This document shows, in pieces, positions 25,121 through 35,286 of a stretch of DNA of 64,000 nucleotides. The notes under the pieces were generated by a model. That model was given only the letters and a program-made list of their open reading frames with translations, had not been told where the DNA came from and did not search any database. Position numbers and translations under genes: made by a program. Source of the stretch: an uncultured Prevotella sp. (GTDB lineage Bacteria > Bacteroidota > Bacteroidia > Bacteroidales > Bacteroidaceae); contig NZ_CAMJFM010000008.1 in the NCBI RefSeq assembly GCF_946404925.1, forward strand, positions 1 to 64,000, given 5' to 3'. The stretch's first letter is position 1. Every line of letters begins with the position of its first letter.

Positions 25121-26617
25121 TTATGCGAATGGATTCTCTGTTGGGTAGAAGTTACCCTTAGGGAAGTTGTAGTCGATCTCGTCAACGGGGATACCCATGT
25201 ACTTGAGAACCTCCCAGAGATACTTACCCTGATGGCCGAACATAACGGCGCAGTGGTGTGGGTAGTGCTTCTCGATGAGGACGTGACGATAGAAGCGGCT
25301 CATGTTCTTGATACCGAAGATACCGATAGAACCGAATGAGCGTGTAGCTACAGGAATAACCTCGCCCTGAGCGATGTAAGCGCGGAGCTTGGTGTCGGCA
25401 GTAGACTGCAGACGATAAACTGTAGCCAGACCTGGCTGGATGTCACCCTCGAGGGTACCGTTAGTAACCTCAACAGGCAGAGCGCGAGCCATAATGCGCT
25501 GGAAGCACATCTGGCAGTTGCAAACCTTGCTTGAAGCGGTGTTACCACAGTGGAAGCCCATGAAGATCTCCTTCTCTGTGTATGTATCGCAAGCAAACTT
25601 CTTGCCCTTGATGCTCTCCTCGTACATATCGGTAGGTACGGTGTTGTTGATGTCGAGCAGTGTAACAGCATCCTCAGAGATACATGTTCCGATGTACTCA
25701 GACAGTGCACCATAGATATCAACCTCACAAGCTACGGGGATACCACGGCTTGTAAGACGGCTGTTAACGTAGCAAGGTACGAAACCGAACATGGTCTGGA
25801 ATGCAGGCCAGCACTTGTTAGCCATAGCTACGAACTGACGTGAGCCCTTGTGACCATCGATCCAGTCGAGCAGAGTGAGCTCATACTGAGCCAGCTTGGG
25901 CAGAACGTGAGGAATCTTGTTACCAGTACCGAGCTCAGCAGCCATATCCTTAACTACATCGTCGATACGTGGGTCGCCCTGGTGCTTCTGGAAAGCCTCG
26001 AGCAGGTCAAGCTCTGAGTTCTCCTCGATCTCAACGTCGAGATCATAGAGAGCACGGATAGGAGCGTTACAAGCCAGGAAGTTGTTTGGACGAGGACCGA
26101 AGCTGATGATCTTCAGGTTCTGCAGACCAACGATAGCACGAGCGATAGGCAGGAACTCGTGAATCATCTCAGCACACTGACCTGCATCGCCTACAGGCTC
26201 CTCAGGAATATATGCACGAGTCTTGCGCAGAGACAGAGCCTGGCTAGCATTCAGCATTCCGCAGTAAGCATCACCACGACCATCAATCAGGTCGTTCTGA
26301 GTCTCCTCAGCTGCAGCGCAGAACATGGTTGGACCCTGGAACCAATCAGCAATCATGGTCTCAGAGATCTCAGGACCAAAGTTGCCAAGGTAAACGCAAA
26401 GAGCGTTACATCCAGCCTTCTGTACATCAGCAAGAGCCTGCTGAGCGTGAATCTCACTCTCAACGATACAGATTGGGCACTCGTAAATACCGTCCTTACC
26501 GAACTTCTTCTCATAAGCAGCGATAACGGCCTTACGACGATTTACTGCCAATGACTCAGGGAAACAGTCGCGAGATACAGCGACGATTCCAACTTTAATT
26601 TTAGGTACGTTGTTCAT
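25121..26617 (-). CDS. L-fucose/L-arabinose isomerase-family protein
   Basis: A 498-residue protein with the fold-family pattern of FucI/AraA ketol isomerases: KVGIVAVSRDCFPESLAVNR at the start, CPICIVESE, LGNFGPE, a central DIYGALSEYIG, and VNGTLEGDIQ-like and HHCAVMFGH segments late in the protein. It is shorter than classical FucI (about 590 residues), so substrate cannot be assigned; it could act on another sugar. The frame is open to 26683, but the promoter lies at 26668-26661, so the ATG at 26617 (MNNVPKIKVGIV) is the start. No sugar kinase or permease lies nearby. Confidence 0.75.
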   Translation of the reverse strand: MNNVPKIKVGIVAVSRDCFPESLAVNRRKAVIAAYEKKFGKDGIYECPICIVESEIHAQQALADVQKAGCNALCVYLGNFGPEISETMIADWFQGPTMFCAAAEETQNDLIDGRGDAYCGMLNASQALSLRKTRAYIPEEPVGDAGQCAEMIHEFLPIARAIVGLQNLKIISFGPRPNNFLACNAPIRALYDLDVEIEENSELDLLEAFQKHQGDPRIDDVVKDMAAELGTGNKIPHVLPKLAQYELTLLDWIDGHKGSRQFVAMANKCWPAFQTMFGFVPCYVNSRLTSRGIPVACEVDIYGALSEYIGTCISEDAVTLLDINNTVPTDMYEESIKGKKFACDTYTEKEIFMGFHCGNTASSKVCNCQMCFQRIMARALPVEVTNGTLEGDIQPGLATVYRLQSTADTKLRAYIAQGEVIPVATRSFGSIGIFGIKNMSRFYRHVLIEKHYPHHCAVMFGHQGKYLWEVLKYMGIPVDEIDYNFPKGNFYPTENPFA

Positions 26618-26660
26618 ATTTAAAAAGAGTTTATAAAGTAATGAATTTCGTTTCAAGCCA

Positions 26661-26668
26661 CAAAGATA
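26661..26668 (-). promoter_or_regulatory. -7 promoter element of the isomerase-like gene
   Basis: TATCTTTG on the minus strand, 43 nt before the ATG at 26617; it rules out the longer start at 26683. Confidence 0.65.
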
Positions 26669-26742
26669 TAACATTATCTGCAATAAACCTAAATAATTTA
26701 GGAAAAATAACAGAAAGTGTTGCGTTTCTCGTTTCTTTTAGC

Positions 26743-26750
26743 TATCTTTG
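26743..26750 (+). promoter_or_regulatory. -7 promoter element of the DUF3667 gene
   Basis: TATCTTTG ends 8 nt before the ATG at 26759, so the mRNA would have a leader of only a few nucleotides. Confidence 0.6.
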
Positions 26751-26758
26751 CAGTCGTT

Positions 26759-27745
26759 ATGGACCAGATAAAAGAGAAATACGAGCAATTTAAGGCTTGG
26801 CAGATAAAACCCCATGAGGTGGGCCAACTTACAGCAGATAAGCACGAATGTGCCACTTGCCACACAGAGTTTCACGGCAATTATTGTCCTCGATGCGGAC
26901 AGAAGTCAACCATAGGCCGCTATTCGTTCAAAACGGCATTTATGACGTTCCTGGATGTTTGGGGACTGGGTAATCGTGGTATGTTCCGCACCATTCGCGA
27001 CCTGCTGTTTCGTCCTGGATATATGATTCGCGACTATCTTAGCGGAATGCAGATGGCGTATTTCCCTCCTTTTAAGATGTTCTTCTTGGTGATTGCGTTT
27101 TTGGTGTTGGTTAATTCTGGTTTCAACATCAAGATGCAAATCATAGAAAACTATAAGGAAAAAGTGGCCAGAGATTTTAACAAGTCATTGAAAATCGATG
27201 ATGATGAGAAGACGGATGCAAAAACATTTAATGAAGTAGGTATCAATGATACTATTAATGTAAACGGAAAACCCGTTGCTATCAGTAAAGATGAAAATAG
27301 CGGAAAAATAAATATCAATCAAAAGGTGTTTGATTTAAAATCCTATAAATACATTGAATACTTGATAAATTGGGTTAAAGATAATAAAACTATATCTCAG
27401 TTCCTTATCGTACTGATATTATCGCTTCCCATGTATCTCTTCTTCAGGCATAATAAAATGATACCTGATTTGCGCTATTCTGAGTTCTTTGTATCAATAG
27501 TTTATATTACAAATTTAATTACAATCATACAGATAATCGGTAATTTCTTCCTACCAGGAAATGGTTGGATAGATGATTTGGCCTATATCTTAGCCGTCAT
27601 AGCTCTGAAACAGCTATATGGTTATAGCTTTAAACGAACGCTATTAAAGGTTATCGGAGCTTTTGTATTACTTGGAATTGCAGTTATTGCAATAGCATGT
27701 ATCATTGGCGGTTTGGCATATTTATATGTTGAATATATACTATAG
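26759..27745 (+). CDS. DUF3667 family zinc-ribbon membrane protein
   Basis: A 328-residue protein. A zinc ribbon CATCHTEFHGNYCPRCGQ lies near residues 27-44, followed by the DUF3667 signature FLDVWGLGNRGMFRTIRDLL and then LFRPGYMIRDYLSGMQMAYF. Several membrane helices fill the rest, with a polar insert near 130-200. The reading frame continues upstream to 26717, but the promoter lies inside that part, so MDQIKEKYEQF at 26759 is the start. The function of the family is unknown. The gene is alone between its own promoter and that of leuS. Confidence 0.8.
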   Translation: MDQIKEKYEQFKAWQIKPHEVGQLTADKHECATCHTEFHGNYCPRCGQKSTIGRYSFKTAFMTFLDVWGLGNRGMFRTIRDLLFRPGYMIRDYLSGMQMAYFPPFKMFFLVIAFLVLVNSGFNIKMQIIENYKEKVARDFNKSLKIDDDEKTDAKTFNEVGINDTINVNGKPVAISKDENSGKININQKVFDLKSYKYIEYLINWVKDNKTISQFLIVLILSLPMYLFFRHNKMIPDLRYSEFFVSIVYITNLITIIQIIGNFFLPGNGWIDDLAYILAVIALKQLYGYSFKRTLLKVIGAFVLLGIAVIAIACIIGGLAYLYVEYIL

Positions 27746-27767
27746 TATATAATTTTTGGGCTTTTCT

Positions 27768-27799
27768 TTTGGTGTTTTCCTTACCTTTTTGTATCTTTG
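27768..27799 (+). promoter_or_regulatory. Promoter of the leuS operon
   Basis: TTTG at 27768-27771, 20 nt, then TATCTTTG at 27792-27799. It places the start of leuS at 27845 and rules out the in-frame TTG at 27797. Confidence 0.75.
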
Positions 27800-27844
27800 C
27801 ACCCGCATTTACAATGTACGGAAACAATAAAATACAAAGATACA

Positions 27845-30664
27845 ATGGATTACAATTTCAGAGACATCGAACAGAAATGGCAAAAGCGATGGGTTGAGAA
27901 TGGAACCTACCGCGTTGTGGAGGACAAGAACAAGAAGAAATTCTATGTGCTCAACATGTTCCCTTATCCATCAGGAGCAGGTTTGCACGTAGGTCACCCT
28001 CTGGGCTATATCGCCAGTGATATATACGCCCGCTTTAAGCGTCAGCAGGGATACAACGTGCTGAACCCTATGGGATACGATGCTTACGGACTTCCCGCTG
28101 AGCAGTATGCCATCCAGACAGGTCAGCACCCTGAGAAGACAACATTCGAGAACATCAACCGCTATCGCAGTCAGCTGGATAAGATTGGTTTCAGTTTCGA
28201 TTGGGAGCGTGAGGTTCGTACCTGCGATCCTATCTACTACAAGTGGACACAATGGGCATTCCAGCGCATGTTCAAGAGCTACTTCTCTACTGCATCGCAC
28301 AAGGCTCAGCCAACTATCAAGCTGATTGAGCACTTCGAGCTGATGGGTACTGAGGATTGTCACGCTCTGGGTACCGAGGAGCTGCACTTTACAGCTGCCG
28401 ACTGGGCTGGATTCTCTGAGAAGAAGAAGCAGGAGGTGCTGATGAACTATCGTATAGCCTATCTGGCTGACACTATGGTTAACTGGTGTCCAAAGCTGGG
28501 TACTGTATTGGCCAACGATGAGGTAGTGGATGGTGTATCAGTTCGTGGTGGCTATCCTGTAGTTCAGAAGAAGATGCGCCAGTGGTGTCTGCGTGTATCT
28601 GCTTATGCTCAGCGCCTGCTCGACGGTCTGGAGGATATCGACTGGACTGACTCACTGAAGGAGACTCAGCGCAACTGGATTGGTCGCTCAGAGGGTACTG
28701 AGGTAGAGTTCAACGTAGCTGATTCAGACAAGCACTTCACTATCTTTACCACTCGTGCTGATACCATGTTTGGTGTAACATTCATGGTGCTGGCTCCTGA
28801 AAGTGATCTTGTAGCAGAGCTCACTACACCTGAACAGAAGGCTGAAGTAGAAAAGTATCTGGACTACGTGAAGAAGCGTACAGAGCGTGATCGCCAGATG
28901 GACCACAAGGTAACTGGTGTATTCTCTGGAAGTTACGCTATCAATCCATTTACTGACGAAAAGATCCCCATCTGGATTGCAGAATATGTATTGGCTGGTT
29001 ATGGTACTGGTGCCATTATGGCTGTACCTGCTCACGATAGTCGTGACTACGCCTTTGCCAAGCACTTCAACCTGCCTATCATCCCACTGATTGAGGGCGC
29101 TGATGTATCAGAGGAGAGCTACGATGCCAAGGAGGGTATAGTATGCAACTCTGCATCAGCTAAGTTCTCACTTAACGGACTCACCGTTAAGAAGGCTATC
29201 GCAGCTACCAAGAAATATGTAACTGAGCAGGGTCTCGGACGTGTAAAGGTTAACTACCGTCTTCGCGATGCCATCTTCTCTCGCCAACGTTACTGGGGTG
29301 AGCCATTCCCTGTTTACTACAAGGATGATATGCCTTATATGATTCCAAAGGAGTGTCTGCCTCTGGAACTTCCTGAGATTGACGAGTACAAGCCAACAGA
29401 AACAGGTGAGCCACCATTGGGACGCGCTAAGATGTGGGCTTGGGATACCAAGACAGATAAGGTAGTATCGAAGGATGAGATTGACAACAAGACAGTATTC
29501 CCACTTGAGCTGAACACCATGCCTGGTTTCGCTGGATCGAGTGCATACTATCTGCGCTATATGGATCCAAAGAACGAGAAGGCTCTGGTTGACAAGGATG
29601 TTGATGAGTACTGGCGTAATGTAGACCTCTATGTAGGTGGTACTGAGCACGCTACTGGTCACTTGATTTACAGCCGTTTCTGGAATAAGTTCCTCTTCGA
29701 TTCAGGTTACAGCTGCGAGGATGAGCCATTCAAGAAGCTGGTTAACCAAGGTATGATTCAGGGTCGCTCTAACTTCGTATATCGTATCGAAGACGAGGGT
29801 GCTGATAAGGGTAAGTTCGTAAGCTTCGGACTGAAGGATAAGTACACCGTTACACCTATCCACGTAGACGTAAACATCGTATCAGCTGATGTACTCGACA
29901 TTGAGGCCTTCAAGGCTTGGCGTCCTGACTATCAGAATGCAGAGTTTATTCTGGAGAATGGTCAGTACAAGTGCGGATGGGCTATCGAGAAGATGTCGAA
30001 GTCGATGTTCAACGTGGTTAATCCAGATATGATTGTTGAGAAGTATGGTGCTGACACCCTGCGACTCTACGAGATGTTCCTGGGTCCTGTTGAGCAGAGT
30101 AAGCCTTGGGATACCAATGGTATCGATGGTTGCCACCGCTTCCTGAAGAAGTTCTGGAACCTCTTCCAGAATGGATTCGATGAGGGCGAGGCAACTGCAG
30201 AGAACCTGAAGAGCGTACATAAGCTCATCAAGAAGGTATCTGGCGACATCGAGGCATTCAGCTATAACACCTCAATCTCTGCCTTCATGATCTGCGTGAA
30301 CGAACTCTCACAGCAGAAGTGCAAGAACAAGGAGATGCTGAAGACACTGGTTATCCTCATTGCTCCATTTGCGCCTCACATCGCTGAAGAGCTATGGGAG
30401 ATGCTGGGCGAGCAGGGTAGCGTATGCGACTCAAAGTGGCCAGCATGGAATGAGGAGTATCTGAAAGAGAGCTCTATTAAGCTGGGTATCGCCTTTAACG
30501 GTAAGACCCGCTTGGAAATGGAGTTCCCTGCTGATGCTGACAATAAGACCATCGAGGAGGCAGTATTGAGCAACGAGTATGCTCAGAAGTACCTCGAAGG
30601 ATTCCAGGTAGCAAAGGTTATCATCGTCCCTAAGCGTATGGTGAACATTGTTCTGAAGAAATAA
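27845..30664 (+). CDS. leuS: Leucyl-tRNA synthetase
   Basis: A 939-residue class I synthetase that charges tRNA-Leu. The HIGH-type motif HVGHPLGY is near residues 48-55 within [20 protein letters not shown]. The KMSKS loop ([14 protein letters not shown]) is near 715-728. A CP1 editing domain and anticodon-binding C-terminus are present. The start [16 protein letters not shown] follows the promoter. The downstream YitT-RdgB frame begins on the last base of this gene's stop codon, so the genes form an operon. Confidence 0.97.
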   Translation: MDYNFRDIEQKWQKRWVENGTYRVVEDKNKKKFYVLNMFPYPSGAGLHVGHPLGYIASDIYARFKRQQGYNVLNPMGYDAYGLPAEQYAIQTGQHPEKTTFENINRYRSQLDKIGFSFDWEREVRTCDPIYYKWTQWAFQRMFKSYFSTASHKAQPTIKLIEHFELMGTEDCHALGTEELHFTAADWAGFSEKKKQEVLMNYRIAYLADTMVNWCPKLGTVLANDEVVDGVSVRGGYPVVQKKMRQWCLRVSAYAQRLLDGLEDIDWTDSLKETQRNWIGRSEGTEVEFNVADSDKHFTIFTTRADTMFGVTFMVLAPESDLVAELTTPEQKAEVEKYLDYVKKRTERDRQMDHKVTGVFSGSYAINPFTDEKIPIWIAEYVLAGYGTGAIMAVPAHDSRDYAFAKHFNLPIIPLIEGADVSEESYDAKEGIVCNSASAKFSLNGLTVKKAIAATKKYVTEQGLGRVKVNYRLRDAIFSRQRYWGEPFPVYYKDDMPYMIPKECLPLELPEIDEYKPTETGEPPLGRAKMWAWDTKTDKVVSKDEIDNKTVFPLELNTMPGFAGSSAYYLRYMDPKNEKALVDKDVDEYWRNVDLYVGGTEHATGHLIYSRFWNKFLFDSGYSCEDEPFKKLVNQGMIQGRSNFVYRIEDEGADKGKFVSFGLKDKYTVTPIHVDVNIVSADVLDIEAFKAWRPDYQNAEFILENGQYKCGWAIEKMSKSMFNVVNPDMIVEKYGADTLRLYEMFLGPVEQSKPWDTNGIDGCHRFLKKFWNLFQNGFDEGEATAENLKSVHKLIKKVSGDIEAFSYNTSISAFMICVNELSQQKCKNKEMLKTLVILIAPFAPHIAEELWEMLGEQGSVCDSKWPAWNEEYLKESSIKLGIAFNGKTRLEMEFPADADNKTIEEAVLSNEYAQKYLEGFQVAKVIIVPKRMVNIVLKK

Positions 30665-32181
30665 TGACAATAGATCATAAAATGATTCTGAATGAGGTCA
30701 AAGACTATTTACTAATAACCTTTGGCCTTCTTCTCTATACCATCTCCTTTACAGTATTCCTGATGCCATATCAGATTGTAGCAGGAGGTGTTACAGGCCT
30801 TTCAGCTATTATCTACTATGCTACAGGTTTCCATATTGAGAATACCTATATCATCATCAACGGCATTCTATTGGTAGTAGCGCTGAAGATATTAGGCTTT
30901 AAGTTCCTGATGAAAACAATCTTCGCCATCTTCACGCTATATTTTATGCTGAAGTTTGCCCAAGATATTCTACCCAAACAGGATAATGGACTACCATTTA
31001 AACTGATGGGCGAAGGGCAGGACTTTATGTCGATGATTATAGGATGTGTGATAACTGGTATCGCCTTGGCAACAGTGTTTCTGAACAACGGTTCAACAGG
31101 AGGTACTGATATCATCGCAGCATCAGTAAACAAGTATCATAACATCTCGTTAGGTTCAGTACTTATTGCTGCTGATTTCTTTATCATTGGCTCGTGTATG
31201 TTCTTCCCACAGTTTGGTACTTACATCGAACGAGCACATAAGGTGATGTTTGGATTCTGTGTGATGGCGATGGAGAACTATGTACTGGATTATGTGATGA
31301 ATGCTCGCAGACAATCGGTACAGTTCTTTATCTTCTCGCGTAAATGGCAAGAGATAGCCAATGCCATTGGAACCCAGATGGGACATGGAGTAACCATACT
31401 TGATGGACATGGATGGTATACTGGTAAGGAGATGAAGGTGCTCTGTATTCTGGCCAAGAAAAACGAGAGCGTAAACATGTTCCGACTCATCAAGATGATA
31501 GACCCCAACGCTTTTGTATCGCAGAGTAGCGTTATTGGAGTTTATGGTGAAGGCTTTGATGAGATGAAGGTAAAGGTCAAGAAAATCGAAGAAAAGAAGA
31601 AAATGAAAATAGTATTTGCTACCAACAACCTGAATAAGCTTACTGAGGTAAAAAAGATTCTTGGTAACAGATTCCAGGTAATGTCGCTTGCAGAGATAGG
31701 TTGTAACGACGATATACCAGAGAAAGGACAAACACTGAAAGACAATGCGCTGATAAAGGCACAATGGGTATACGACAAGTATCATGTAAACTGCTTTGCT
31801 GATGACACAGGTCTTGAGGTAGAAGCCCTTGGTGGTGCACCAGGAGTTTACAGTGCCAGATATGCTGGTGGCGAGGGACATGACTCGGAGGCTAATATGA
31901 AAAAGCTGCTTTCAGAGCTTGAAAACAAAGACAACCGCAAGGCTCGATTCCGCACCGTTATCGCACTTATTATCGATGGAAAGGTAACAACCTTCGATGG
32001 TATCGTAAACGGTAGCATCACCAAAGAGAAGCGAGGTGGCGAAGGATTCGGATATGATCCTATCTTTATGCCAGATGGACATAATAAAACGTTTGCTGAG
32101 CTTGGTGTAGATATTAAGAATCAAATAAGTCATAGAGCTAAAGCGGTAGCGAAACTCTGCGAGTTTCTAAATAATAAATGA
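30664..32181 (+). CDS. Fused YitT-family membrane protein and RdgB/Ham1 NTP pyrophosphatase
   Basis: A single 505-residue frame joins two normally separate proteins. Residues 1-313 are a YitT-type protein: five membrane helices ([20 protein letters not shown]..., [13 protein letters not shown]) and a soluble DUF2179 domain. Residues 314-505 are a complete RdgB/Ham1 enzyme ([54 protein letters not shown]) that removes ITP, dITP and XTP. They meet at [11 protein letters not shown] in an A-rich tract. The rdgB ATG at 31603 is intact with an AG-rich sequence before it, so free RdgB (192 residues) may also be made. In the other frame a TGA overlaps that ATG, so a single base gain could have created the fusion. 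A sequencing error cannot be excluded. Confidence 0.85.
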   Translation: MTIDHKMILNEVKDYLLITFGLLLYTISFTVFLMPYQIVAGGVTGLSAIIYYATGFHIENTYIIINGILLVVALKILGFKFLMKTIFAIFTLYFMLKFAQDILPKQDNGLPFKLMGEGQDFMSMIIGCVITGIALATVFLNNGSTGGTDIIAASVNKYHNISLGSVLIAADFFIIGSCMFFPQFGTYIERAHKVMFGFCVMAMENYVLDYVMNARRQSVQFFIFSRKWQEIANAIGTQMGHGVTILDGHGWYTGKEMKVLCILAKKNESVNMFRLIKMIDPNAFVSQSSVIGVYGEGFDEMKVKVKKIEEKKKMKIVFATNNLNKLTEVKKILGNRFQVMSLAEIGCNDDIPEKGQTLKDNALIKAQWVYDKYHVNCFADDTGLEVEALGGAPGVYSARYAGGEGHDSEANMKKLLSELENKDNRKARFRTVIALIIDGKVTTFDGIVNGSITKEKRGGEGFGYDPIFMPDGHNKTFAELGVDIKNQISHRAKAVAKLCEFLNNK

Positions 32182-32201
32182 TAAATGATGAATGATAAAT
32201 G
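32171..32201. repeat. Seven-base tandem repeat at the rdgB/porZ junction
   Basis: AAATGAT, AAATGAT, GAATGAT and AAATGG follow each other from 32176 to 32201. The repeat contains the stop of rdgB (TGA 32179-32181) and both candidate in-frame porZ starts (32185 and 32188). Confidence 0.65.
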
Positions 32202-34143
32202 GAATATTTGGAAACAGATTATTGACATCAGACATATTTGCCTGATAGCTTTATCATTTTTCATTTTTCATTTTTCATTCAGCCCTGTAAGGGCGCAGGT
32301 TGGTACATGGCGCAACTATCTGGCTTATCACGATGTTCAGAGCATCTGTAAGGCTGACGACAACCTATTTGTATTAGCATCGAATGGTCTCTATCAATAT
32401 AACCTGAACGACCAGAGTATCACCACCTACGATAAAGTAAGTGGACTTAGCGATACACACATTAATTATATAGCTTGGAGCCAGAAAGCCAAGCGACTGA
32501 TAGCTGTATACGACAATTCAAACATCGACCTGATAGATACTGATGGTAATATTATCAACATCTCAGCCTTATATAACAAGGCGATGACAGAAGATAAAAC
32601 CATCACAGGTATATCCATCGATGGCATATATGCTTATCTTACAGCTAATTTCGCCATCATAAAGGTAAACATGCAGAAAGCAGAGATAGCTGAGACATAT
32701 ACCAATAACCATCCTGATTATCCAACTGATCTTACACCATATCAGGATGATTATGATGCTTATATCTCGACAGTATCAACACTGAATCCAGGCGGACCTG
32801 CATATAACCGTTTCTACGAGTCGAAATTCATTAATGGCGTACTCTATACCACAGGAGGCTATTTCTTGCCTGCAATGCCAGATAATGACACGCCAGGAAC
32901 CATTCAAGTGTATGATGGCAACGATTGGACTCTATACGAGGAACAAATAAGCCAGATTACTGGATATAGTTATGTAGACAATTGCTGTATAGACGTTGAT
33001 CCTAATGATGCAGAACATGTGTTCGTAGGAGGCAGATGTGGACTTTATGAATTCCAAAAAGGTAAACTTGTTACCTATTATAATAAGGATAACAGCCAAC
33101 TGATGGGCGCCAACGACACAGGTAAACAGCTTGATAACGACTATGTACTGGTATTAGGACTTAAGTTTGATGCTAAAGGTAACCTCTGGGTACTGAATAG
33201 TCTGGGCGATGGTGTTAGTCTATTGGAATACACAACTGATAAACAATGGATAAACCACCACAATGCATTATTAACCAACGAAGATGCCATAACCGTACCA
33301 GGATTATCAAAGATGATAGTAGATAGTCGTGGACTGATGTGGTTTGTTAATAACAACTGGAAGAATCCTGCTGTTTTCTGTTATGATACAGATAATGACA
33401 TACTACTGAAATACGACCAGATAGTTAATCAGGATGATGTGAAATACACTTGTTATGCCATCACCAGTATTGCTGAGGATAAAGAAGGTAATATGTGGGT
33501 AGGAACTGATATAGGACCATTTATGATTGAGAAGTCAGAGATAGGACAAAATAAAGTTACATTCTATCAGGTAAAAGTGCCACGCAATGATGGTACTAAC
33601 TATGCTGACTATCTGCTGAATGGAATAAGTATCAGTAGTATAGCAATAGATGGTGGAAACCGTAAATGGTTTGGTACAAACAGTGCAGGCGTATTTCTGA
33701 TAAGTGCTGATAATATAGTTCAAGAAGAGAATTTTACTACAGAAAATTCTAATCTGCTATATAATAATGTATCATCAATATCAATAAATAATTTTACAGG
33801 CGAAGTATTCTTTTTATCTGATAACGGATTATGCTCATATCAGAGTAATGCTGTAGAACCAAACTCAGAAATGACTAAGGATAACGTGACTGTTTATCCA
33901 AATCCTGTTACGCCTGATTATACAGGATTAGTAACCATTACAGGACTAACCTACGATGCTGACGTTAAGATTACAACAGTTAATGGAGCTTTAGTAGCTG
34001 AAGGACGTAGTAATGGTGGTATGTTTAACTGGGATTGCTGTAACAAACAAGGTAAACGTGTAGCCAGTGGCGTTTATATGGTTATCACAGCTACATCAGA
34101 TGGTAAGAAAGGTACAGTAGCAAAGATTGCTGTAATTAATTAA
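32185..34143 (+). CDS. porZ: PorZ-like type IX secretion system protein with sorting domain
   Basis: A 652-residue secreted protein. A hydrophobic signal (HICLIALSFFIFHFSFSPVRA) ends near residue 37. Two beta-propeller regions follow; the first begins WRNYLAYHDVQSICKADDNL and has GLYQYNLNDQSITTYDKVSG, as in the PorZ N-terminal propeller. A later part has GNMWVGTDIGPF and GGNRKWFGTNSAGV. The C-terminus (VYPNPVTPDYTGLVTITGL ... GKRVASGVYMV) is a type A T9SS sorting domain. In Porphyromonas, PorZ belongs to the surface attachment complex that fixes cargo to A-LPS. No other T9SS gene is in the window. The weaker alternative is a generic propeller protein secreted by T9SS. Confidence 0.75.
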   Translation: MMNDKWNIWKQIIDIRHICLIALSFFIFHFSFSPVRAQVGTWRNYLAYHDVQSICKADDNLFVLASNGLYQYNLNDQSITTYDKVSGLSDTHINYIAWSQKAKRLIAVYDNSNIDLIDTDGNIINISALYNKAMTEDKTITGISIDGIYAYLTANFAIIKVNMQKAEIAETYTNNHPDYPTDLTPYQDDYDAYISTVSTLNPGGPAYNRFYESKFINGVLYTTGGYFLPAMPDNDTPGTIQVYDGNDWTLYEEQISQITGYSYVDNCCIDVDPNDAEHVFVGGRCGLYEFQKGKLVTYYNKDNSQLMGANDTGKQLDNDYVLVLGLKFDAKGNLWVLNSLGDGVSLLEYTTDKQWINHHNALLTNEDAITVPGLSKMIVDSRGLMWFVNNNWKNPAVFCYDTDNDILLKYDQIVNQDDVKYTCYAITSIAEDKEGNMWVGTDIGPFMIEKSEIGQNKVTFYQVKVPRNDGTNYADYLLNGISISSIAIDGGNRKWFGTNSAGVFLISADNIVQEENFTTENSNLLYNNVSSISINNFTGEVFFLSDNGLCSYQSNAVEPNSEMTKDNVTVYPNPVTPDYTGLVTITGLTYDADVKITTVNGALVAEGRSNGGMFNWDCCNKQGKRVASGVYMVITATSDGKKGTVAKIAVIN

Positions 34144-34147
34144 AAAA

Positions 34148-34173
34148 GCTGGAGTGATTAACTCAACTCCAGC
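34148..34173 (-). terminator. Terminator of nadA (convergent with porZ)
   Basis: A perfect 8-bp stem, ACTCCAGC (34166-34173) with GCTGGAGT (34148-34155), followed on the minus strand by TTTTTT. It contains the nadA stop codon in its loop. Confidence 0.85.
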
Positions 34174-35105
34174 ATTCTATTAATTGGCTTAACTGCTTCT
34201 TTTGCAATCTCAGGATCAATTTCAATCTGCGGACTCATATTCTTCAAACAGTTGTAAACCTTCTCGAGTGTGTTCAACTTCATATAATTACACTCGTTAC
34301 AACTACATTCAAGTCCGCTCTCGCTGATTTCTGGAGGCACAGGGATAAATTCTTTGTCAGGACAGGTTCTCTGCATCTCATGCAGTATTCCAGCCTCTGT
34401 AGCCACAATAAACTGCTTTTTTTCGCTCTGCTGAGCGTAGTTAAGCATCGTAGCAGTACTTCCCTTCACCTCTGCTACAGCTAAAACAGGCGCCTTGCAC
34501 TCCAAGTGAGCCATCACTACAGCATCAGGATACTTAGCTTTAAGTTCCAGAATCTTTGAAACAGAGAAACGCTCATGTACATGACATCCACCATTCCAAA
34601 GCAACATCTGGCGACCTGTTACCTCATTGATATAATTACCTAAGTTATAGTCAGGTCCAAAGATAAGCTTGGCATCCTTTGGCAACTGATCAACAACCTT
34701 CTTGGCATTTCCACTTGTCACTACTACATCAGTAAGTGCCTTAACAGCTGCTGTGGTGTTTACATAACTGATAACCTGATAGCCAGGATGCTCATCCTTG
34801 AACTTCTTAAGATCTTCAGCCTTACAACTATCAGCCAGAGAACATCCGGCTTCTGTATCAGGACAAAGCACAATCTTATCTGGTGATAACAGCTTACAGG
34901 TCTCAGCCATAAAATGTACACCACACATCACCATTACTTTCGCATTAGTCTCTGCAGCCTTTCGTGCCAAAGCCAATGAATCACCTACAAAGTCGGCGAT
35001 ATCCTGAATATCACCAATTGTATAATAGTGAGCCAGAATGATTGCACCATTCTCCTCACACATCTTACGAATTTCAGCTTTCAGCTCCTCTGTTTTCAAC
35101 ACCAT
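34158..35105 (-). CDS. nadA: Quinolinate synthase
   Basis: A 315-residue 4Fe-4S enzyme that condenses iminoaspartate with dihydroxyacetone phosphate to quinolinate in NAD synthesis. Conserved segments include AHYYTIGDIQDIADFVGDS, VMCGVHFMAET with the first cluster Cys, LWNGGCHVHERFS with the second, and ECSCNECNYMKLNTLEK with the third. It is full-length. nadB and nadC are not nearby, but nadD lies at 50.2 kb. Its upstream region is rich in DnaA-box-like sites. Confidence 0.95.
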   Translation of the reverse strand: MVLKTEELKAEIRKMCEENGAIILAHYYTIGDIQDIADFVGDSLALARKAAETNAKVMVMCGVHFMAETCKLLSPDKIVLCPDTEAGCSLADSCKAEDLKKFKDEHPGYQVISYVNTTAAVKALTDVVVTSGNAKKVVDQLPKDAKLIFGPDYNLGNYINEVTGRQMLLWNGGCHVHERFSVSKILELKAKYPDAVVMAHLECKAPVLAVAEVKGSTATMLNYAQQSEKKQFIVATEAGILHEMQRTCPDKEFIPVPPEISESGLECSCNECNYMKLNTLEKVYNCLKNMSPQIEIDPEIAKEAVKPINRMLELS

Positions 35106-35286
35106 ATAATATTTATTTTTCTTTTTATCTTTTATTTTAAAAAATAGAATAAGTAGTATGATATGCCGTGAATATCTTGATAACTTTTTGATGATTTTCT
35201 TGCGTATTTACTTATCCAAGTCTAATTATGACTTTTAAACACACATTGATAATTCTTTCTATCTGATAATGAACCACTAAGCATAT

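Noticed and set aside
32255..32285. TTTTTCAT tandem repeat as a regulatory site
   Set aside because: It encodes the Phe/His/Ser-rich hydrophobic core of the porZ signal peptide and needs no other explanation.
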